Of a stretch of 11,605 nucleotides of DNA, positions 1-7,694 are shown piece after piece. The first letter of the stretch is position 1. Each line of letters begins with the position of its first letter. The stretch covers positions 1 to 11,605 of the forward strand of contig CACZQT010000146.1 of the NCBI GenBank assembly GCA_902783295.1. The letters run 5' to 3'. Made by a program: the position numbers and the translations under genes. The stretch is from an uncultured Lachnospiraceae bacterium. Its GTDB lineage: Bacteria > Bacillota > Clostridia > Lachnospirales > Lachnospiraceae. The notes beneath the pieces are model-generated. The model worked only from the letters and a program-made list of their open reading frames with translations. It had not been told where the DNA came from and ran no database searches.

Positions 1-44
1 GACTTTTCGCCGGCCTCTGCATCCGCAGGAAAAGGAGGTACCGC

Positions 45-707
45 ATGCACTTTAACCTGATAGACAACCCGGTCTGGGTTTTTCTGACCAAATGCGTAGA
101 CCTTTTCATCCTCTGCCTACTGTGGATCCTTTTTTCCCTGCCGGTCGTTACTGTCGGCGCTTCCACTGCGGCTTTATACCACGGTGTTCATAAAACTATC
201 CTGAACAGTGAAGGTTATCCCTCGGCAACCTTCTGGCGTTCCTTCCGGACAAACTGGAAGCAGGGAATCCTCCTTACTCTCCTGTGTCTCCTGCCGGCTG
301 CTTTCTGCTGGACCTCCTGGCAGTTTGCGGACAGGCTGGGGGAAGGCCATCCCGTAGGTTTCGTATACCGGGTAGCTGCCGTCCTTGCCGCTGTTCTGAC
401 CTTCAGTACTCTCCTGTATCTCTTCCCCCTGCTCTCACGTTTCTATATGGGTACCCGGGAACTGATCCGCACCGCCTTTGCCCTGGCTGTCATCCGTGCC
501 GGATTCACACTTCTGCTGGACCTTGTAATCGCCGTCTGTATCCTGGGCATTTATCTGATTCCTGCTTCTATCTTTATTCTTCCGGGTCTGGGAGCTATGG
601 CGGCTGAACGCCTTGTCGAGCCTGCCATCCAAAAAGCCATGGACGCCAGCGAAGCGGCTAAGAAAGAGAGTTCACAGGAAGAAATGTCCGAAGATAGACT
701 GCCTTAA
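45..707 (+). CDS. DUF624 family membrane protein (YesL-like)
   Basis: A 220-residue integral membrane protein of the DUF624 family, whose biochemical role is not established; members are often encoded beside carbohydrate ABC transporters in Firmicutes. The family hallmark is an N-terminal membrane segment (about 12-38) running into LPVVTVGASTAALY (residues 32-45), followed by the amphipathic stretch FRTNWKQG (67-74). Further hydrophobic segments lie near 75-90, 108-133 and 150-180. A charged, probably cytoplasmic tail (about 195-220) ends the protein. The start is well set by AAAGGAGG at 31-38. All three frames are open across the first 44 bases, and one of them stops at 53-55, so an upstream gene overlapping this start by a few bases is possible but cannot be proven. 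The TAA stop overlaps the stop of the convergent DUF4340 gene. Family assignment is confident; function is unknown. Confidence 0.85.
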   Translation: MHFNLIDNPVWVFLTKCVDLFILCLLWILFSLPVVTVGASTAALYHGVHKTILNSEGYPSATFWRSFRTNWKQGILLTLLCLLPAAFCWTSWQFADRLGEGHPVGFVYRVAAVLAAVLTFSTLLYLFPLLSRFYMGTRELIRTAFALAVIRAGFTLLLDLVIAVCILGIYLIPASIFILPGLGAMAAERLVEPAIQKAMDASEAAKKESSQEEMSEDRLP

Positions 708-2248
708 TACCGCGCCGGGACTTCTTCCCCGGCTGCCAGTTTCCGGAGTGCTTCCGTTACCTGAGCCAGCTTCGCTTCGCTCACCCGGAAAACACGTTCT
801 CCTCCGTTGAGAAAAGCCAGGCAGACCCGGTCGGTTTCCCGGCAGAAAAGAAGCACTTCCGGGGAACGGGCTTCATCCAGATACGTGAAAGTGATCTCCA
901 TTATCTCCGGATACCCCTCCGGAGTTTTTTCTTCTTCCAGAATCACCTCATCCGCCGTCAGGCTGATCAGCGTATAGTAGAAATTCCGGAAAGACTTATC
1001 CGCCAGCAGCTGTTCTCCGATTCTGGCCTCTGTCGCATTGTTTGCTGTATCCTGCGTCAGAAGGATTTCCATCGGGTCTTTTCCTTCTTCCAGGAACTGC
1101 AGAGAAGAAAGAGTAAGAACTGACGGTGAGATCAGCTGGCGGCTCACCAGATCTTTCGGATCCTTCCGCACCCATTCCACATCCTTCACATTCACCCTGT
1201 ATATGACATCTCTGCCGGGTACGGCAGCAAACGCTGCCCCGTTTTCATCCGGTCTGCTCAGAGAGAATGAGAATGCCTGTTCTTCTCCTTCGTTGTCGCG
1301 GTAGCAGATCCAGGCTTCTGCCCAGGGGTCATCCAGTCCATACTCTTTCCTGTCTTCCTCTTTTGGAAACAGCTCTTCCACGTCCTCCGCCTTCAGATTA
1401 AAGAAAGACGGGAACCAGCTTTCCATTTCTGAAGTATCTGCAGGAAGCTGCCAGGGCGAGGACAGTTCATACGTGTGGAAGGCTATCCCAGCCAGTTCCG
1501 CACTGTCTGCCAGCTTCACTTCCAGAACCGCCGAAGCACCGTCTCCCTGCATTTGTGTTTTCCCTGCGGCCGCCGCTTTTTCCGTTTCCGAAGTATTCCT
1601 GCTGCTTTCTCTGGAAACAAAAGAGCCTTTAACAGTGACTGATTCCAGGGTAAAGGTTTCTGCGGAACTCTTATAGGAAGGTGTAATTTCCTTTTCCACA
1701 AAATCCGTCACGGAATTCAGGAAAACATCCACCTTTGTCCGGTACGCAGTCCGGACTTTTCCATCCGCCTCCACATATCTGCTTTTTCCTTCGCTTCCCG
1801 GAACCTCATCTCCCACAATCAGATGAATAACATTATCTTCTGATAGATCCGCCTCCACAACAGCAGATGCCCTGTCTTCTGTCAGGCCGTAATCCGACAG
1901 GTGTTCCTCCCCGCCTTCAATATCCTGAACGCTTTTCAGACTGGTCACCGAAGATATCAGAGAATGCAGGACCGAGGCATCCAGAGGCACATCTTCCAGA
2001 GATTCTATCATCCATCCTTCTTCTGTCCTGGCTGCCGAAAAGCCTCCTGAAGAATTCTTAACCCGGATCTGCGTGAGAAGGCCGTTCTTTTCCTCGTCCC
2101 GCAGGTCGAAAATAACATCCGAAGCTTCCGCTGCCGGCTGCAGAGCGGCGTCCTGATCCTCCGCCGGCTGCCGCAGAAAATACATGCCCGCTCCCAGAAC
2201 AGCCAGGCCGGCCAGCATTCCCAGTATGGTTACCGTCTGCTTTTTCAT
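704..2248 (-). CDS. DUF4340 domain protein, membrane-anchored partner of the Gld-like ABC exporter
   Basis: A 514-residue protein with one N-terminal signal-anchor segment (residues about 5-25, after MKKQ), with the rest predicted outside the membrane. No lipobox cysteine is present. DUF4340 proteins typically sit directly after gldG-like genes, as here, and are thought to act with that exporter; the mechanism is unknown. Two similar units can be seen: one around SDYGLTEDRA (118-127), running to EKEITP (185-190), and one around KEYGLDDPWAE (301-311), running to SRQLISP (369-375). Each has a YGL motif, a stretch of beta strands and a closing V/I-x-P-like end, which suggests an internal duplication. 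Between them lies a Ser/Ala/Lys-rich, probably disordered insert (about 208-240). The start is the ATG at 2246-2248, with AAAGGGGAGG at 2261-2270 and a rather long 12-nt spacer. The gene is last in the operon, 139 bases after the fused permease gene. Confidence 0.85.
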   Translation of the reverse strand: MKKQTVTILGMLAGLAVLGAGMYFLRQPAEDQDAALQPAAEASDVIFDLRDEEKNGLLTQIRVKNSSGGFSAARTEEGWMIESLEDVPLDASVLHSLISSVTSLKSVQDIEGGEEHLSDYGLTEDRASAVVEADLSEDNVIHLIVGDEVPGSEGKSRYVEADGKVRTAYRTKVDVFLNSVTDFVEKEITPSYKSSAETFTLESVTVKGSFVSRESSRNTSETEKAAAAGKTQMQGDGASAVLEVKLADSAELAGIAFHTYELSSPWQLPADTSEMESWFPSFFNLKAEDVEELFPKEEDRKEYGLDDPWAEAWICYRDNEGEEQAFSFSLSRPDENGAAFAAVPGRDVIYRVNVKDVEWVRKDPKDLVSRQLISPSVLTLSSLQFLEEGKDPMEILLTQDTANNATEARIGEQLLADKSFRNFYYTLISLTADEVILEEEKTPEGYPEIMEITFTYLDEARSPEVLLFCRETDRVCLAFLNGGERVFRVSEAKLAQVTEALRKLAAGEEVPARY

Positions 2249-2387
2249 ACGCCGTTCATTCCTCCCCTTTGTGTACTCCTTCAGACCGCATACTCAGACA
2301 GTTCGACGTGTACGCTGCCGTATCGTTCCCTGATCCCAGTCGCTGCCCTTGTCCCTTGCAGGCGCTGCCTTTTACGGATGCCGTCTC

Positions 2388-4496
2388 TTACAGATGTCTC
2401 CTGCGGAGCCATACCGCCAGCCCTGCAGCCAGCACGGCTGCCGGCAGAATCACCATGAAAGCCCAGATGGTCCGGTTCACCTGTCCGCTGCTCATGGAAT
2501 GTGCAGCCTGCGTCAGATCTTTTACGGGAATCGGAACCCCGGCCGAATCCTTTTCTGAAAAATGCCTGAACAGATTCAGGAAATATTTCCCGTTGGCAAA
2601 AGTCGTGGAAGTTGTCATCTCTCCGGTTACCGCAAAGGCAGAACCACAAAGCACCACCTGCGAACGGGTGACAGCCTGGCCGTACCAGCTGTGAATTCCC
2701 AGAACGGCAGCTTTGACATCACCTGTCACATCCTGCTGCGTGATGTTTTCCGCCCCCATGGGAACGAAACCGGATGAATTGGTAAACTGCAGGAGGATTC
2801 GTGTTTCCACATTGTCCTTTGATTCATACAGCACATCTACCGGCCGGCAGTAGCCCATGATTACCAGGTCCCTGGCCGTCATGCCTTCCGCATATTCCAT
2901 ATCCCCGAACTGGGCAATCGGAAACCAGGGCTGTCCGTAATAGAGATTCTGGTTAGCCTCAAAAGCCAGTCCCTCTCCCATCGCAAGCCCCCAGTCCGCC
3001 AGGAACTCCTGCAGCCGGGGCATCTCCCCGGAATTCGGCGTCAGGAACAGAAACAGACTCTTCCCCTGTTCTCCCTCGTTGTCCAGCCATGCATCCAGTT
3101 TTTTCAGGCTGGCGCTTTCCAGGTCACCTTCCGGTGCATATAAAACTGCCAGATCCGCATCCGGACTGATTTCTTCCGTCAGTAAAGAGCGGGTCCTTAC
3201 TTCAAACTGATTGGAAGCCAGAAGTTCCATCAGTTCCTCCGGCTCGCTGCTTCCGTACCCTGTAAGCACCTCCGCAACCGGTTTCGTCTCCGATGTCACA
3301 GAAAGGATCGCGTTTGTCACCTTCTGTTCCACCCGTGACGCCGTAATCGTATTTCCGTCTTCCGCAATATCAAACATCTCAGCGAAGGTCAGTACCTCTC
3401 TCTTCTCCTCCGTTTCCACAAGAATCATCCAGGCGGAAAGCGCCAGATCCGGATAACGTGATGCAAAGGTCGGATTCTCTGCCAGGTCCAGGAAAGAAAG
3501 ATGGATATGTTCCGAGCCGCGCCGGTACTGCTTCAGGATCTGATAAGCCTGGGAAGCGTAGGCGCTGCCCTCTGCCAGGGCACTTTCTTTATTCAGTACT
3601 GTAATCTCTACGTCCTCCGCCAGTTCCCCCAGGACCTTTTCCGATTCCTCTGAAATGGCATACCGGCTGTTCTCGGTCAGATCGCTCTGCCAGCCCAGGC
3701 GGTCTGTCATTCCCTCCATCACTACATTGGCTGCCAGAACCAGCAGGATGCCCAGAATGGTGATGACAACAGCCAGCACTCCGTATTTATGCCCTCCGCT
3801 CCAGCGCCGTCCGTCCAGTACCCGCGCTGTCAGAAACAGGAAGATACCCGCGAAGCTCACAAAAAAGAACAGGTCAGCCCCCCGGAGAATCCCGAGCGTC
3901 AGACTGTGATAGCGGGAATAAAAAGAAATGCCGGACAGAAGCGTACGGAAGGGAGAAGCCGGCAGGAACCCGGCAATCCGGTTCAGGGAAAGAATCAGCA
4001 GCATGGCGGCAAAGCCTCCGATGGCTGCGATAATCTGGTTTTCAGTCAGGGAAGATACGAACATGCATACCGCAATGGCTGCCATCCCCATCAGGAAAAT
4101 CCCCAGGAAGTTCCCGAAAAAAACAGCCCCGTTCACCTGTGCAAAACGGGAAAGCACCAGGGCATAAAGAAAAGTGATGCTGATCCCGGCCAGATAAACC
4201 ATGCCGGCCGCCAGATACTTGCCGGCTACTACGCCCGGCAGAGAAACAGGCGCAGAGAACAGAAGCTGGTCGGTTTTCTGCCTTCTGTCCTCGCTCATAA
4301 GGCGCATCGTCAGAATAGGGGTCAGCAGCAGGACGATCACATAGAGAAAAGAAAACTCCGACGCCATCTCCGCGCTGCCGGACAGCAGAAGGAGGGTAAA
4401 CTGGTACCCTGCCAGCAGCCAGAAAACTGCCAGATATACGGCACCTATCGGCGTGATAAAATATGCAGCCAGTTCTCTTCGAAAAATGGCACCCAT
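2388..4496 (-). CDS. Fused ABC-2 permease and GldG-like auxiliary protein (GldFG)
   Basis: A 702-residue protein joining two usually separate subunits of the Gld-type ABC system. Residues 1-225 form an ABC-2 permease with about six membrane segments (near 15-40, 48-65, 95-117, 127-150, 155-172, 207-225). It includes the family stretch MRLMSEDRRQKTDQLLFSAP (64-83). A seventh segment (238-260) leads into a large extracytoplasmic GldG/ABC_transp_aux-like domain that begins with SDLTENSRYAISEES (271-285). The protein ends in a C-terminal membrane segment (676-696) and the basic tail RRRHL. It presumably pairs with the adjacent ATPase to export, or exert force on, an unknown substrate. The frame is open to an ATG at 4532, but the start at 4494-4496 is preferred: GGGGAGGA stands 6 nt before it, while the upstream ATG has no ribosome binding site. 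The gene lies 49 bases after the ATPase gene. Domain calls are confident; the substrate is unknown. Confidence 0.88.
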   Translation of the reverse strand: MGAIFRRELAAYFITPIGAVYLAVFWLLAGYQFTLLLLSGSAEMASEFSFLYVIVLLLTPILTMRLMSEDRRQKTDQLLFSAPVSLPGVVAGKYLAAGMVYLAGISITFLYALVLSRFAQVNGAVFFGNFLGIFLMGMAAIAVCMFVSSLTENQIIAAIGGFAAMLLILSLNRIAGFLPASPFRTLLSGISFYSRYHSLTLGILRGADLFFFVSFAGIFLFLTARVLDGRRWSGGHKYGVLAVVITILGILLVLAANVVMEGMTDRLGWQSDLTENSRYAISEESEKVLGELAEDVEITVLNKESALAEGSAYASQAYQILKQYRRGSEHIHLSFLDLAENPTFASRYPDLALSAWMILVETEEKREVLTFAEMFDIAEDGNTITASRVEQKVTNAILSVTSETKPVAEVLTGYGSSEPEELMELLASNQFEVRTRSLLTEEISPDADLAVLYAPEGDLESASLKKLDAWLDNEGEQGKSLFLFLTPNSGEMPRLQEFLADWGLAMGEGLAFEANQNLYYGQPWFPIAQFGDMEYAEGMTARDLVIMGYCRPVDVLYESKDNVETRILLQFTNSSGFVPMGAENITQQDVTGDVKAAVLGIHSWYGQAVTRSQVVLCGSAFAVTGEMTTSTTFANGKYFLNLFRHFSEKDSAGVPIPVKDLTQAAHSMSSGQVNRTIWAFMVILPAAVLAAGLAVWLRRRHL

Positions 4497-4502
4497 ATAA
4501 GT

Positions 4503-4510
4503 TCCTCCCC
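4503..4510 (-). promoter_or_regulatory. Ribosome binding site that decides the GldFG start
   Basis: On the minus strand GGGGAGGA is followed by ACTTAT and then ATG (4494-4496). This places translation start at MGAIFRRELA rather than 12 codons upstream, where the sequence before the ATG (CTGCCGG) has no Shine-Dalgarno character. Confidence 0.8.
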
Positions 4511-4545
4511 ATGTCCCAATGTTATTCAACATCCGGCAGCCATCT

Positions 4546-5481
4546 TTACGGCTGTTCGGTATCTGTCAGCGTCAGAAAGATTTTTTCCAGAGACATTTCA
4601 GCTCTGGATAATTCCAGTAAAGGCCAGCCTTTTTGTCCTGTCAGTTCCCAGATGCTTCTTCGGAGGTCTGTTTCTTCTGCGGCATCCAGAGAAAAGCAGG
4701 CACAGCCCGGCTCGCTGCAGGGCATGGGAATGACGGAAATCACGCCGGGCAGTGCAGAAAGGCTCCGGCGGATTTCTTCCTCCGGCCCTTCCAGGATCAC
4801 CTGCAGGCGATCGCCTCCCAGCCGTTTCGAAAGATTTTCCGGCGTATCATTGGCTGCTGTCCGCCCCCGGTTAATGACTACAATCCGGTCGCAGACAGCC
4901 TGCACTTCCGAAAGAATGTGGGATGAAAAAATGACAGTATGCTTCTTTCCGAAGCTGCGGATCAGCTCCCGGATTTCCAGCATCTGTTTGGGATCCAGCC
5001 CTACAGTCGGTTCATCCAGGATCAGCACGGAGGGTTCCCCGATCAGAGCCTGGGCCAGGCCGATCCTCTGCCGGTATCCCTTGGACAGATTCTTGATCAC
5101 CCTTTTCCGCACATCCTCAATCTGTACAGATGCACAGACCTCCTCCAGATGCGTCTTCCGGGGCAGCCTGCATTTTTTCAGGCCGTAAACAAACCGCAGG
5201 TATTCATCTACCGTCATATCCGGATACAGAGGAGGCAGTTCCGGCAGATAGCCCAGAAGTCCTTTGGCTTTCAGCGGCTCCTCCAGAATATCGAAACCGC
5301 CGATCGAAACGCTGCCCTCCGCAGCGGAAAGATTCCCGGTCATGATGTTCATGGTTGTGGATTTCCCGGCCCCGTTGGGTCCCAGCAGGCCCAGGATCTG
5401 ACCATCTTCCGCCATAAAACTCACATGGTCCAGAGCCAGCTTGCTTCCATATTTTTTCGTCAGGTTTTTTACTTCAATCAT
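4546..5481 (-). CDS. ABC transporter ATP-binding protein, GldA/CcmA-like
   Basis: The cytoplasmic ATPase of the exporter, 311 residues. All nucleotide-binding motifs are intact: Walker A GPNGAGKST (34-42), the signature LSKGYRQR (132-139, the variant typical of this subfamily), Walker B VLILDEP (152-158), D-loop GLDP (161-164) and switch histidine in SSH (H188). The Q-loop region reads GYLPELPPLY, as in GldA/NatA-type proteins. After about residue 225 there is an extra C-terminal domain with a cysteine-containing stretch (PCSEPGCACF, 254-263); in this class such domains may help couple the ATPase to its permease. It is the first gene of the operon. The ribosome binding site is weak (ACGGAAAA before ATG). 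A perfect palindrome lies 25-64 bases upstream of the start codon, suggesting repressor control. The gene is intact, with nothing pointing to a particular substrate. Confidence 0.93.
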   Translation of the reverse strand: MIEVKNLTKKYGSKLALDHVSFMAEDGQILGLLGPNGAGKSTTMNIMTGNLSAAEGSVSIGGFDILEEPLKAKGLLGYLPELPPLYPDMTVDEYLRFVYGLKKCRLPRKTHLEEVCASVQIEDVRKRVIKNLSKGYRQRIGLAQALIGEPSVLILDEPTVGLDPKQMLEIRELIRSFGKKHTVIFSSHILSEVQAVCDRIVVINRGRTAANDTPENLSKRLGGDRLQVILEGPEEEIRRSLSALPGVISVIPMPCSEPGCACFSLDAAEETDLRRSIWELTGQKGWPLLELSRAEMSLEKIFLTLTDTEQP

Positions 5482-5505
5482 GGCATTTTCCGTTTCAAGT
5501 TCAAG

Positions 5506-5545
5506 TTTATCGTAAACGAATTTAAAGAAATTCGTTTACGATAAA
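5506..5545. repeat. Perfect 18-bp inverted repeat, candidate operator of the exporter operon
   Basis: The arm TTTATCGTAAACGAATTT (5506-5523) is repeated exactly in inverse orientation at 5528-5545, with only AAAG between. Each arm also contains a smaller near-palindrome, TCGT-AA-ACGA, so the element can be read as two adjacent dimer sites. It lies just upstream of the ATPase start codon and is not followed by a T-run, so it does not look like a terminator. A tandem CAAGTT repeat (5496-5507) overlaps its edge. It is most likely a binding site for a dimeric repressor, of unknown type (inference). If transcribed it would form a stable hairpin in the leader. Confidence 0.75.
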
Positions 5546-5622
5546 TGCTCCGAAGGATGCACACGGAGGCAGATTGGAATTATGCCGCTTCGCAGCCTGC
5601 ACAGCGGACCGGCCCCGCGCTT

Positions 5623-5665
5623 AAAAGAAAACCCCAGAGGCACTTATCCTCCGGGGTTTTCTTTT
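5623..5665 (-). terminator. Intrinsic terminator after the sugar transporter operon
   Basis: The arms at 5623-5640 and 5648-5665 pair over 18 bp around the 7-nt loop. The only imperfection is a G-U wobble when read on the minus strand (an A-C mismatch on the plus strand). The stem is CCCCGGAGG-like near the loop, and its outer A/T part supplies a U-tract ending TTTTCTTTT on the minus strand. It lies 78 bases after the stop of the MalG-type permease and shields the exporter operon from read-through. The wobble and gene order argue that it acts on the minus strand. Confidence 0.9.
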
Positions 5666-5742
5666 TCGCATGGCATGTCACAGCGTCTCCTGCCTGAAAA
5701 TATGCTGCCCCAATCTGCTCAGAGTATCAGTTCCGAAAATGT

Positions 5743-6576
5743 TTACCCCTTCACGCCGCCCATCACGATGCCGCGGACAATGTATTTCTGGCAGACAATG
5801 AACAGAATGACCACCGGAATCAGGGCCAGGATGGAGCCAGCCATAATCAGGTCATACCGGGAGGTAAACGAATTCCGGAAAGAGTTCAGGCCCATCTGTA
5901 CGGTAAATTTGGAGTCTGATGCAATGTAGATTACCGGCCCCAGGAAATCGTTGTAGGCTCCCTGGAACTGGAACACAGCCAGCGTCGCAATAATCGGCTT
6001 GGTCAGCGGCATGAAAACCTGCCACCAGATCCGGAAATGGCTGCATCCGTCCACAATAGCCGCCTCCTCCAGTTCCTTCGGCAGCGTCATGAAAAACTGC
6101 CTGGTCAGGAAAATGGAGAAAGCCGTACCGAACATGACCGGAAGAATCAGCGGAATGTAGGTATCATAGAAGCCCAGATCCTTGAAAAGCAGGAAACGGG
6201 GGATCAGGGTGATGGCATAGGGCACCATCATGGAAGCGATGAACATCATAAAGATGGCATCGCGGAATTTGAACCGCAGTCTGGCGAAAGAATACCCTGC
6301 CATCGAAGAAAACAGGATATTGAATACCGTGACGGGGATCGCGATCTTCATACTGTTCAGGAACATATGGGCAAAGCTGATGCTTCCGCGGCTGGCCGCT
6401 TCGGTAAAGTTCTGCCATTTCCATACCGTCGGGAAGAAGGTCGGAGGATAGGCGAACAGTTCACGCTGGCTTTTGAAGGCAGATGCGATCATCCATACGA
6501 ACGGCAGAATTACAAACGCCGCCACGATAATGACCATCACATAAGAAAAGATTTTCTTTCCGGTTCCTCGTACCAT
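5743..6576 (-). CDS. Carbohydrate ABC transporter permease, MalG type (CUT1)
   Basis: A 277-residue inner permease subunit of a CUT1 sugar importer. Six membrane segments are expected, including one at about 10-32 and others near 75-97, 107-127, 140-160, 193-212 and 243-263. The EAA loop that docks on the ATPase is intact (EAAIVDG, 171-177, running to P190). The C-terminus GGVKG is typical of MalG-like subunits. AGGAGGAGG immediately upstream of the ATG fixes the start. The gene lies 16 bases after the MalF-type gene, so the two are almost certainly co-transcribed and co-translated. It is the last gene of the operon, followed by a strong terminator. Substrate cannot be read from the permease; the linked GH31 enzyme points to an alpha-linked oligosaccharide. 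Confidence 0.95.
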   Translation of the reverse strand: MVRGTGKKIFSYVMVIIVAAFVILPFVWMIASAFKSQRELFAYPPTFFPTVWKWQNFTEAASRGSISFAHMFLNSMKIAIPVTVFNILFSSMAGYSFARLRFKFRDAIFMMFIASMMVPYAITLIPRFLLFKDLGFYDTYIPLILPVMFGTAFSIFLTRQFFMTLPKELEEAAIVDGCSHFRIWWQVFMPLTKPIIATLAVFQFQGAYNDFLGPVIYIASDSKFTVQMGLNSFRNSFTSRYDLIMAGSILALIPVVILFIVCQKYIVRGIVMGGVKG

Positions 6577-6592
6577 GATTCCTCCTCCTTCC

Positions 6593-7504
6593 TTACACGT
6601 CGTAGCGGACCTGGCGGTCCATCACCTTGTTCTGGATCAGGGTTACCACCAGGATAATGACGAACATGACCGCAGCCATCGCGCAGGCATAACCCATCTT
6701 GGAGTATTCAAACGCACAGGACCACAGGTAGTAAGATACCGTATAGGTAGAATACCCCGGGCCGCCCTTGGTCATGATGAAGATTTCCGTAAACATCTGG
6801 AAAGCATCGATAACGGCTGTCAGCATGACGAAATAGATCGAAGGCATGACCAGAGGGATCTTGATGTAGATCAGCTTTGTCCAGGCGGTCACGCCGTCCA
6901 GCTCCGCCGCCTCATAAATGCTGTCATCAATCCCCTGCAGGGCTGCCAGGAAGATCAGCATGTTGTAGCCGGCCCATTTCCAGACGGACATAACGGCGAT
7001 GGCAAACAGCGAGAAACGCGAATCTGTCAGCCAGCCGATCGGATCCAGATGGAAAATCTTTTCCAGAAGGAAGTTCAGGATACCGTAATCCGTATTGTAA
7101 ATCCAGACCCACAGCAGGGCCACCACAACGATGGGGGCTACCACGGGCAGGTAATACAGCGTACGGAAGAAGCCGGCGCCTTTCAGCTTCTGGTCCAGCA
7201 GCAGCGCCAAAAGGAAGGATGTGATGACCGACATGGGCACATAGGTGATCACCCAGCGGCAGGTGTTCCACAAAGACGTCAGAAACACCTTATCTTTAAA
7301 AAGGGTCTGGTAATTCCCTATGCCGTTGAACGTGGGTTTCGTCAGGAGGTTCCATTCATACAGGCTGATGATGAAGGAACGGATGATGGGATAATACATG
7401 AAAACCAGAAGGCTCGCCAGAGGCAGTGCGATAAAAACCACACCTGTGATTGCTTCTTTCTGGCGCAGCGTCAGCCCTCTTTTGACCGTCGTCGCGTTGT
7501 TCAT
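6593..7504 (-). CDS. Carbohydrate ABC transporter permease, MalF type (CUT1)
   Basis: The partner permease, 303 residues, of the short MalF-like form usual in Firmicutes. It has a cytoplasmic N-terminus (1-17), a first membrane segment at about 18-40 and further segments near 83-103, 115-135, 165-187, 220-238 and 270-290. The EAA loop (EAAELDGVTAW, 198-208, to P217) and the downstream MTKGGP motif (244-249), a family hallmark, are both present. The start is supported by GAGGAG 8 nt before the ATG. A 253-base gap with strong RNA hairpins separates it from the upstream binding-protein gene, whereas the next permease follows after only 16 bases. It forms the membrane channel with that subunit and needs an ATPase not encoded here. 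Confidence 0.95.
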   Translation of the reverse strand: MNNATTVKRGLTLRQKEAITGVVFIALPLASLLVFMYYPIIRSFIISLYEWNLLTKPTFNGIGNYQTLFKDKVFLTSLWNTCRWVITYVPMSVITSFLLALLLDQKLKGAGFFRTLYYLPVVAPIVVVALLWVWIYNTDYGILNFLLEKIFHLDPIGWLTDSRFSLFAIAVMSVWKWAGYNMLIFLAALQGIDDSIYEAAELDGVTAWTKLIYIKIPLVMPSIYFVMLTAVIDAFQMFTEIFIMTKGGPGYSTYTVSYYLWSCAFEYSKMGYACAMAAVMFVIILVVTLIQNKVMDRQVRYDV

Positions 7505-7617
7505 ACGCTTTTCTCCTCGTTATTCCTCTTGCTCTTCCGCAGGCGCCCGGGGTTCCGTGTCCGGGGCAGAGAAGTTCCTTTGAGAGAAACCTGTCTCCTC
7601 TTCCCCTCACCGGCCCC

Positions 7618-7656
7618 GGCTCAGCCGAAGACAATTCCCGTTTCTTCGGTTCAGCC
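7618..7656 (-). other. Imperfect 13-bp hairpin in the binding protein-permease gap
   Basis: On the minus strand GGCTGAACCGAAG (7656-7644) pairs with CTTCGGCTGAGCC (7630-7618) at 11 of 13 positions, with a 13-nt loop. There is no U-tract after it. It lies on the permease side of the UUCG hairpin and is probably part of the same mRNA-structuring region (inference). Confidence 0.55.
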
Positions 7657-7668
7657 GGACCCGGCGAA

Positions 7669-7694
7669 GCCCCGCCCCCCGAAGGGGGCAGGGC
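7669..7694 (-). other. Very stable UUCG-tetraloop hairpin downstream of the binding-protein gene
   Basis: On the minus strand GCCCUGCCCCC and GGGGGCGGGGC form 11 consecutive pairs (one U-G wobble) around UUCG, with C-G closing the tetraloop. The plus strand has an A-C mismatch at the wobble position and a CGAA loop, so the structure suits the minus-strand transcript. No T-run follows, so it is not a classic terminator. By analogy with malE-malF-type intergenic structures it probably protects the upstream binding-protein mRNA from 3' decay or partly limits transcription into the permeases (inference). Confidence 0.7.

Noticed and set aside
714..733. GCCGGG/CCCGGC stem as a terminator between the convergent genes
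   Set aside because: No U-tract follows on either strand and it lies within the DUF4340 coding end.
2281..2649. Minus-strand 122-codon frame overlapping the end of GldFG
   Set aside because: Most of it overlaps the GldG end in another frame, which is intact and ends naturally in a basic tail. No ribosome binding site is seen.
3789..4733. Plus-strand 314-codon open frame antisense to the GldFG and ATPase genes
   Set aside because: It crosses the boundary of two well-supported minus-strand genes and has low-information, basic, shadow-like composition.
5579..5584. CATAAT on the minus strand as -10 box of the exporter operon
   Set aside because: No -35-like hexamer is found 16-18 bases upstream, so the promoter call is not supportable.
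5582..5929. Plus-strand 115-codon frame starting after an ACGGAGG-like sequence
   Set aside because: It runs through the terminator and into the antisense strand of the MalG-type permease; the upstream GGAGG is probably chance.
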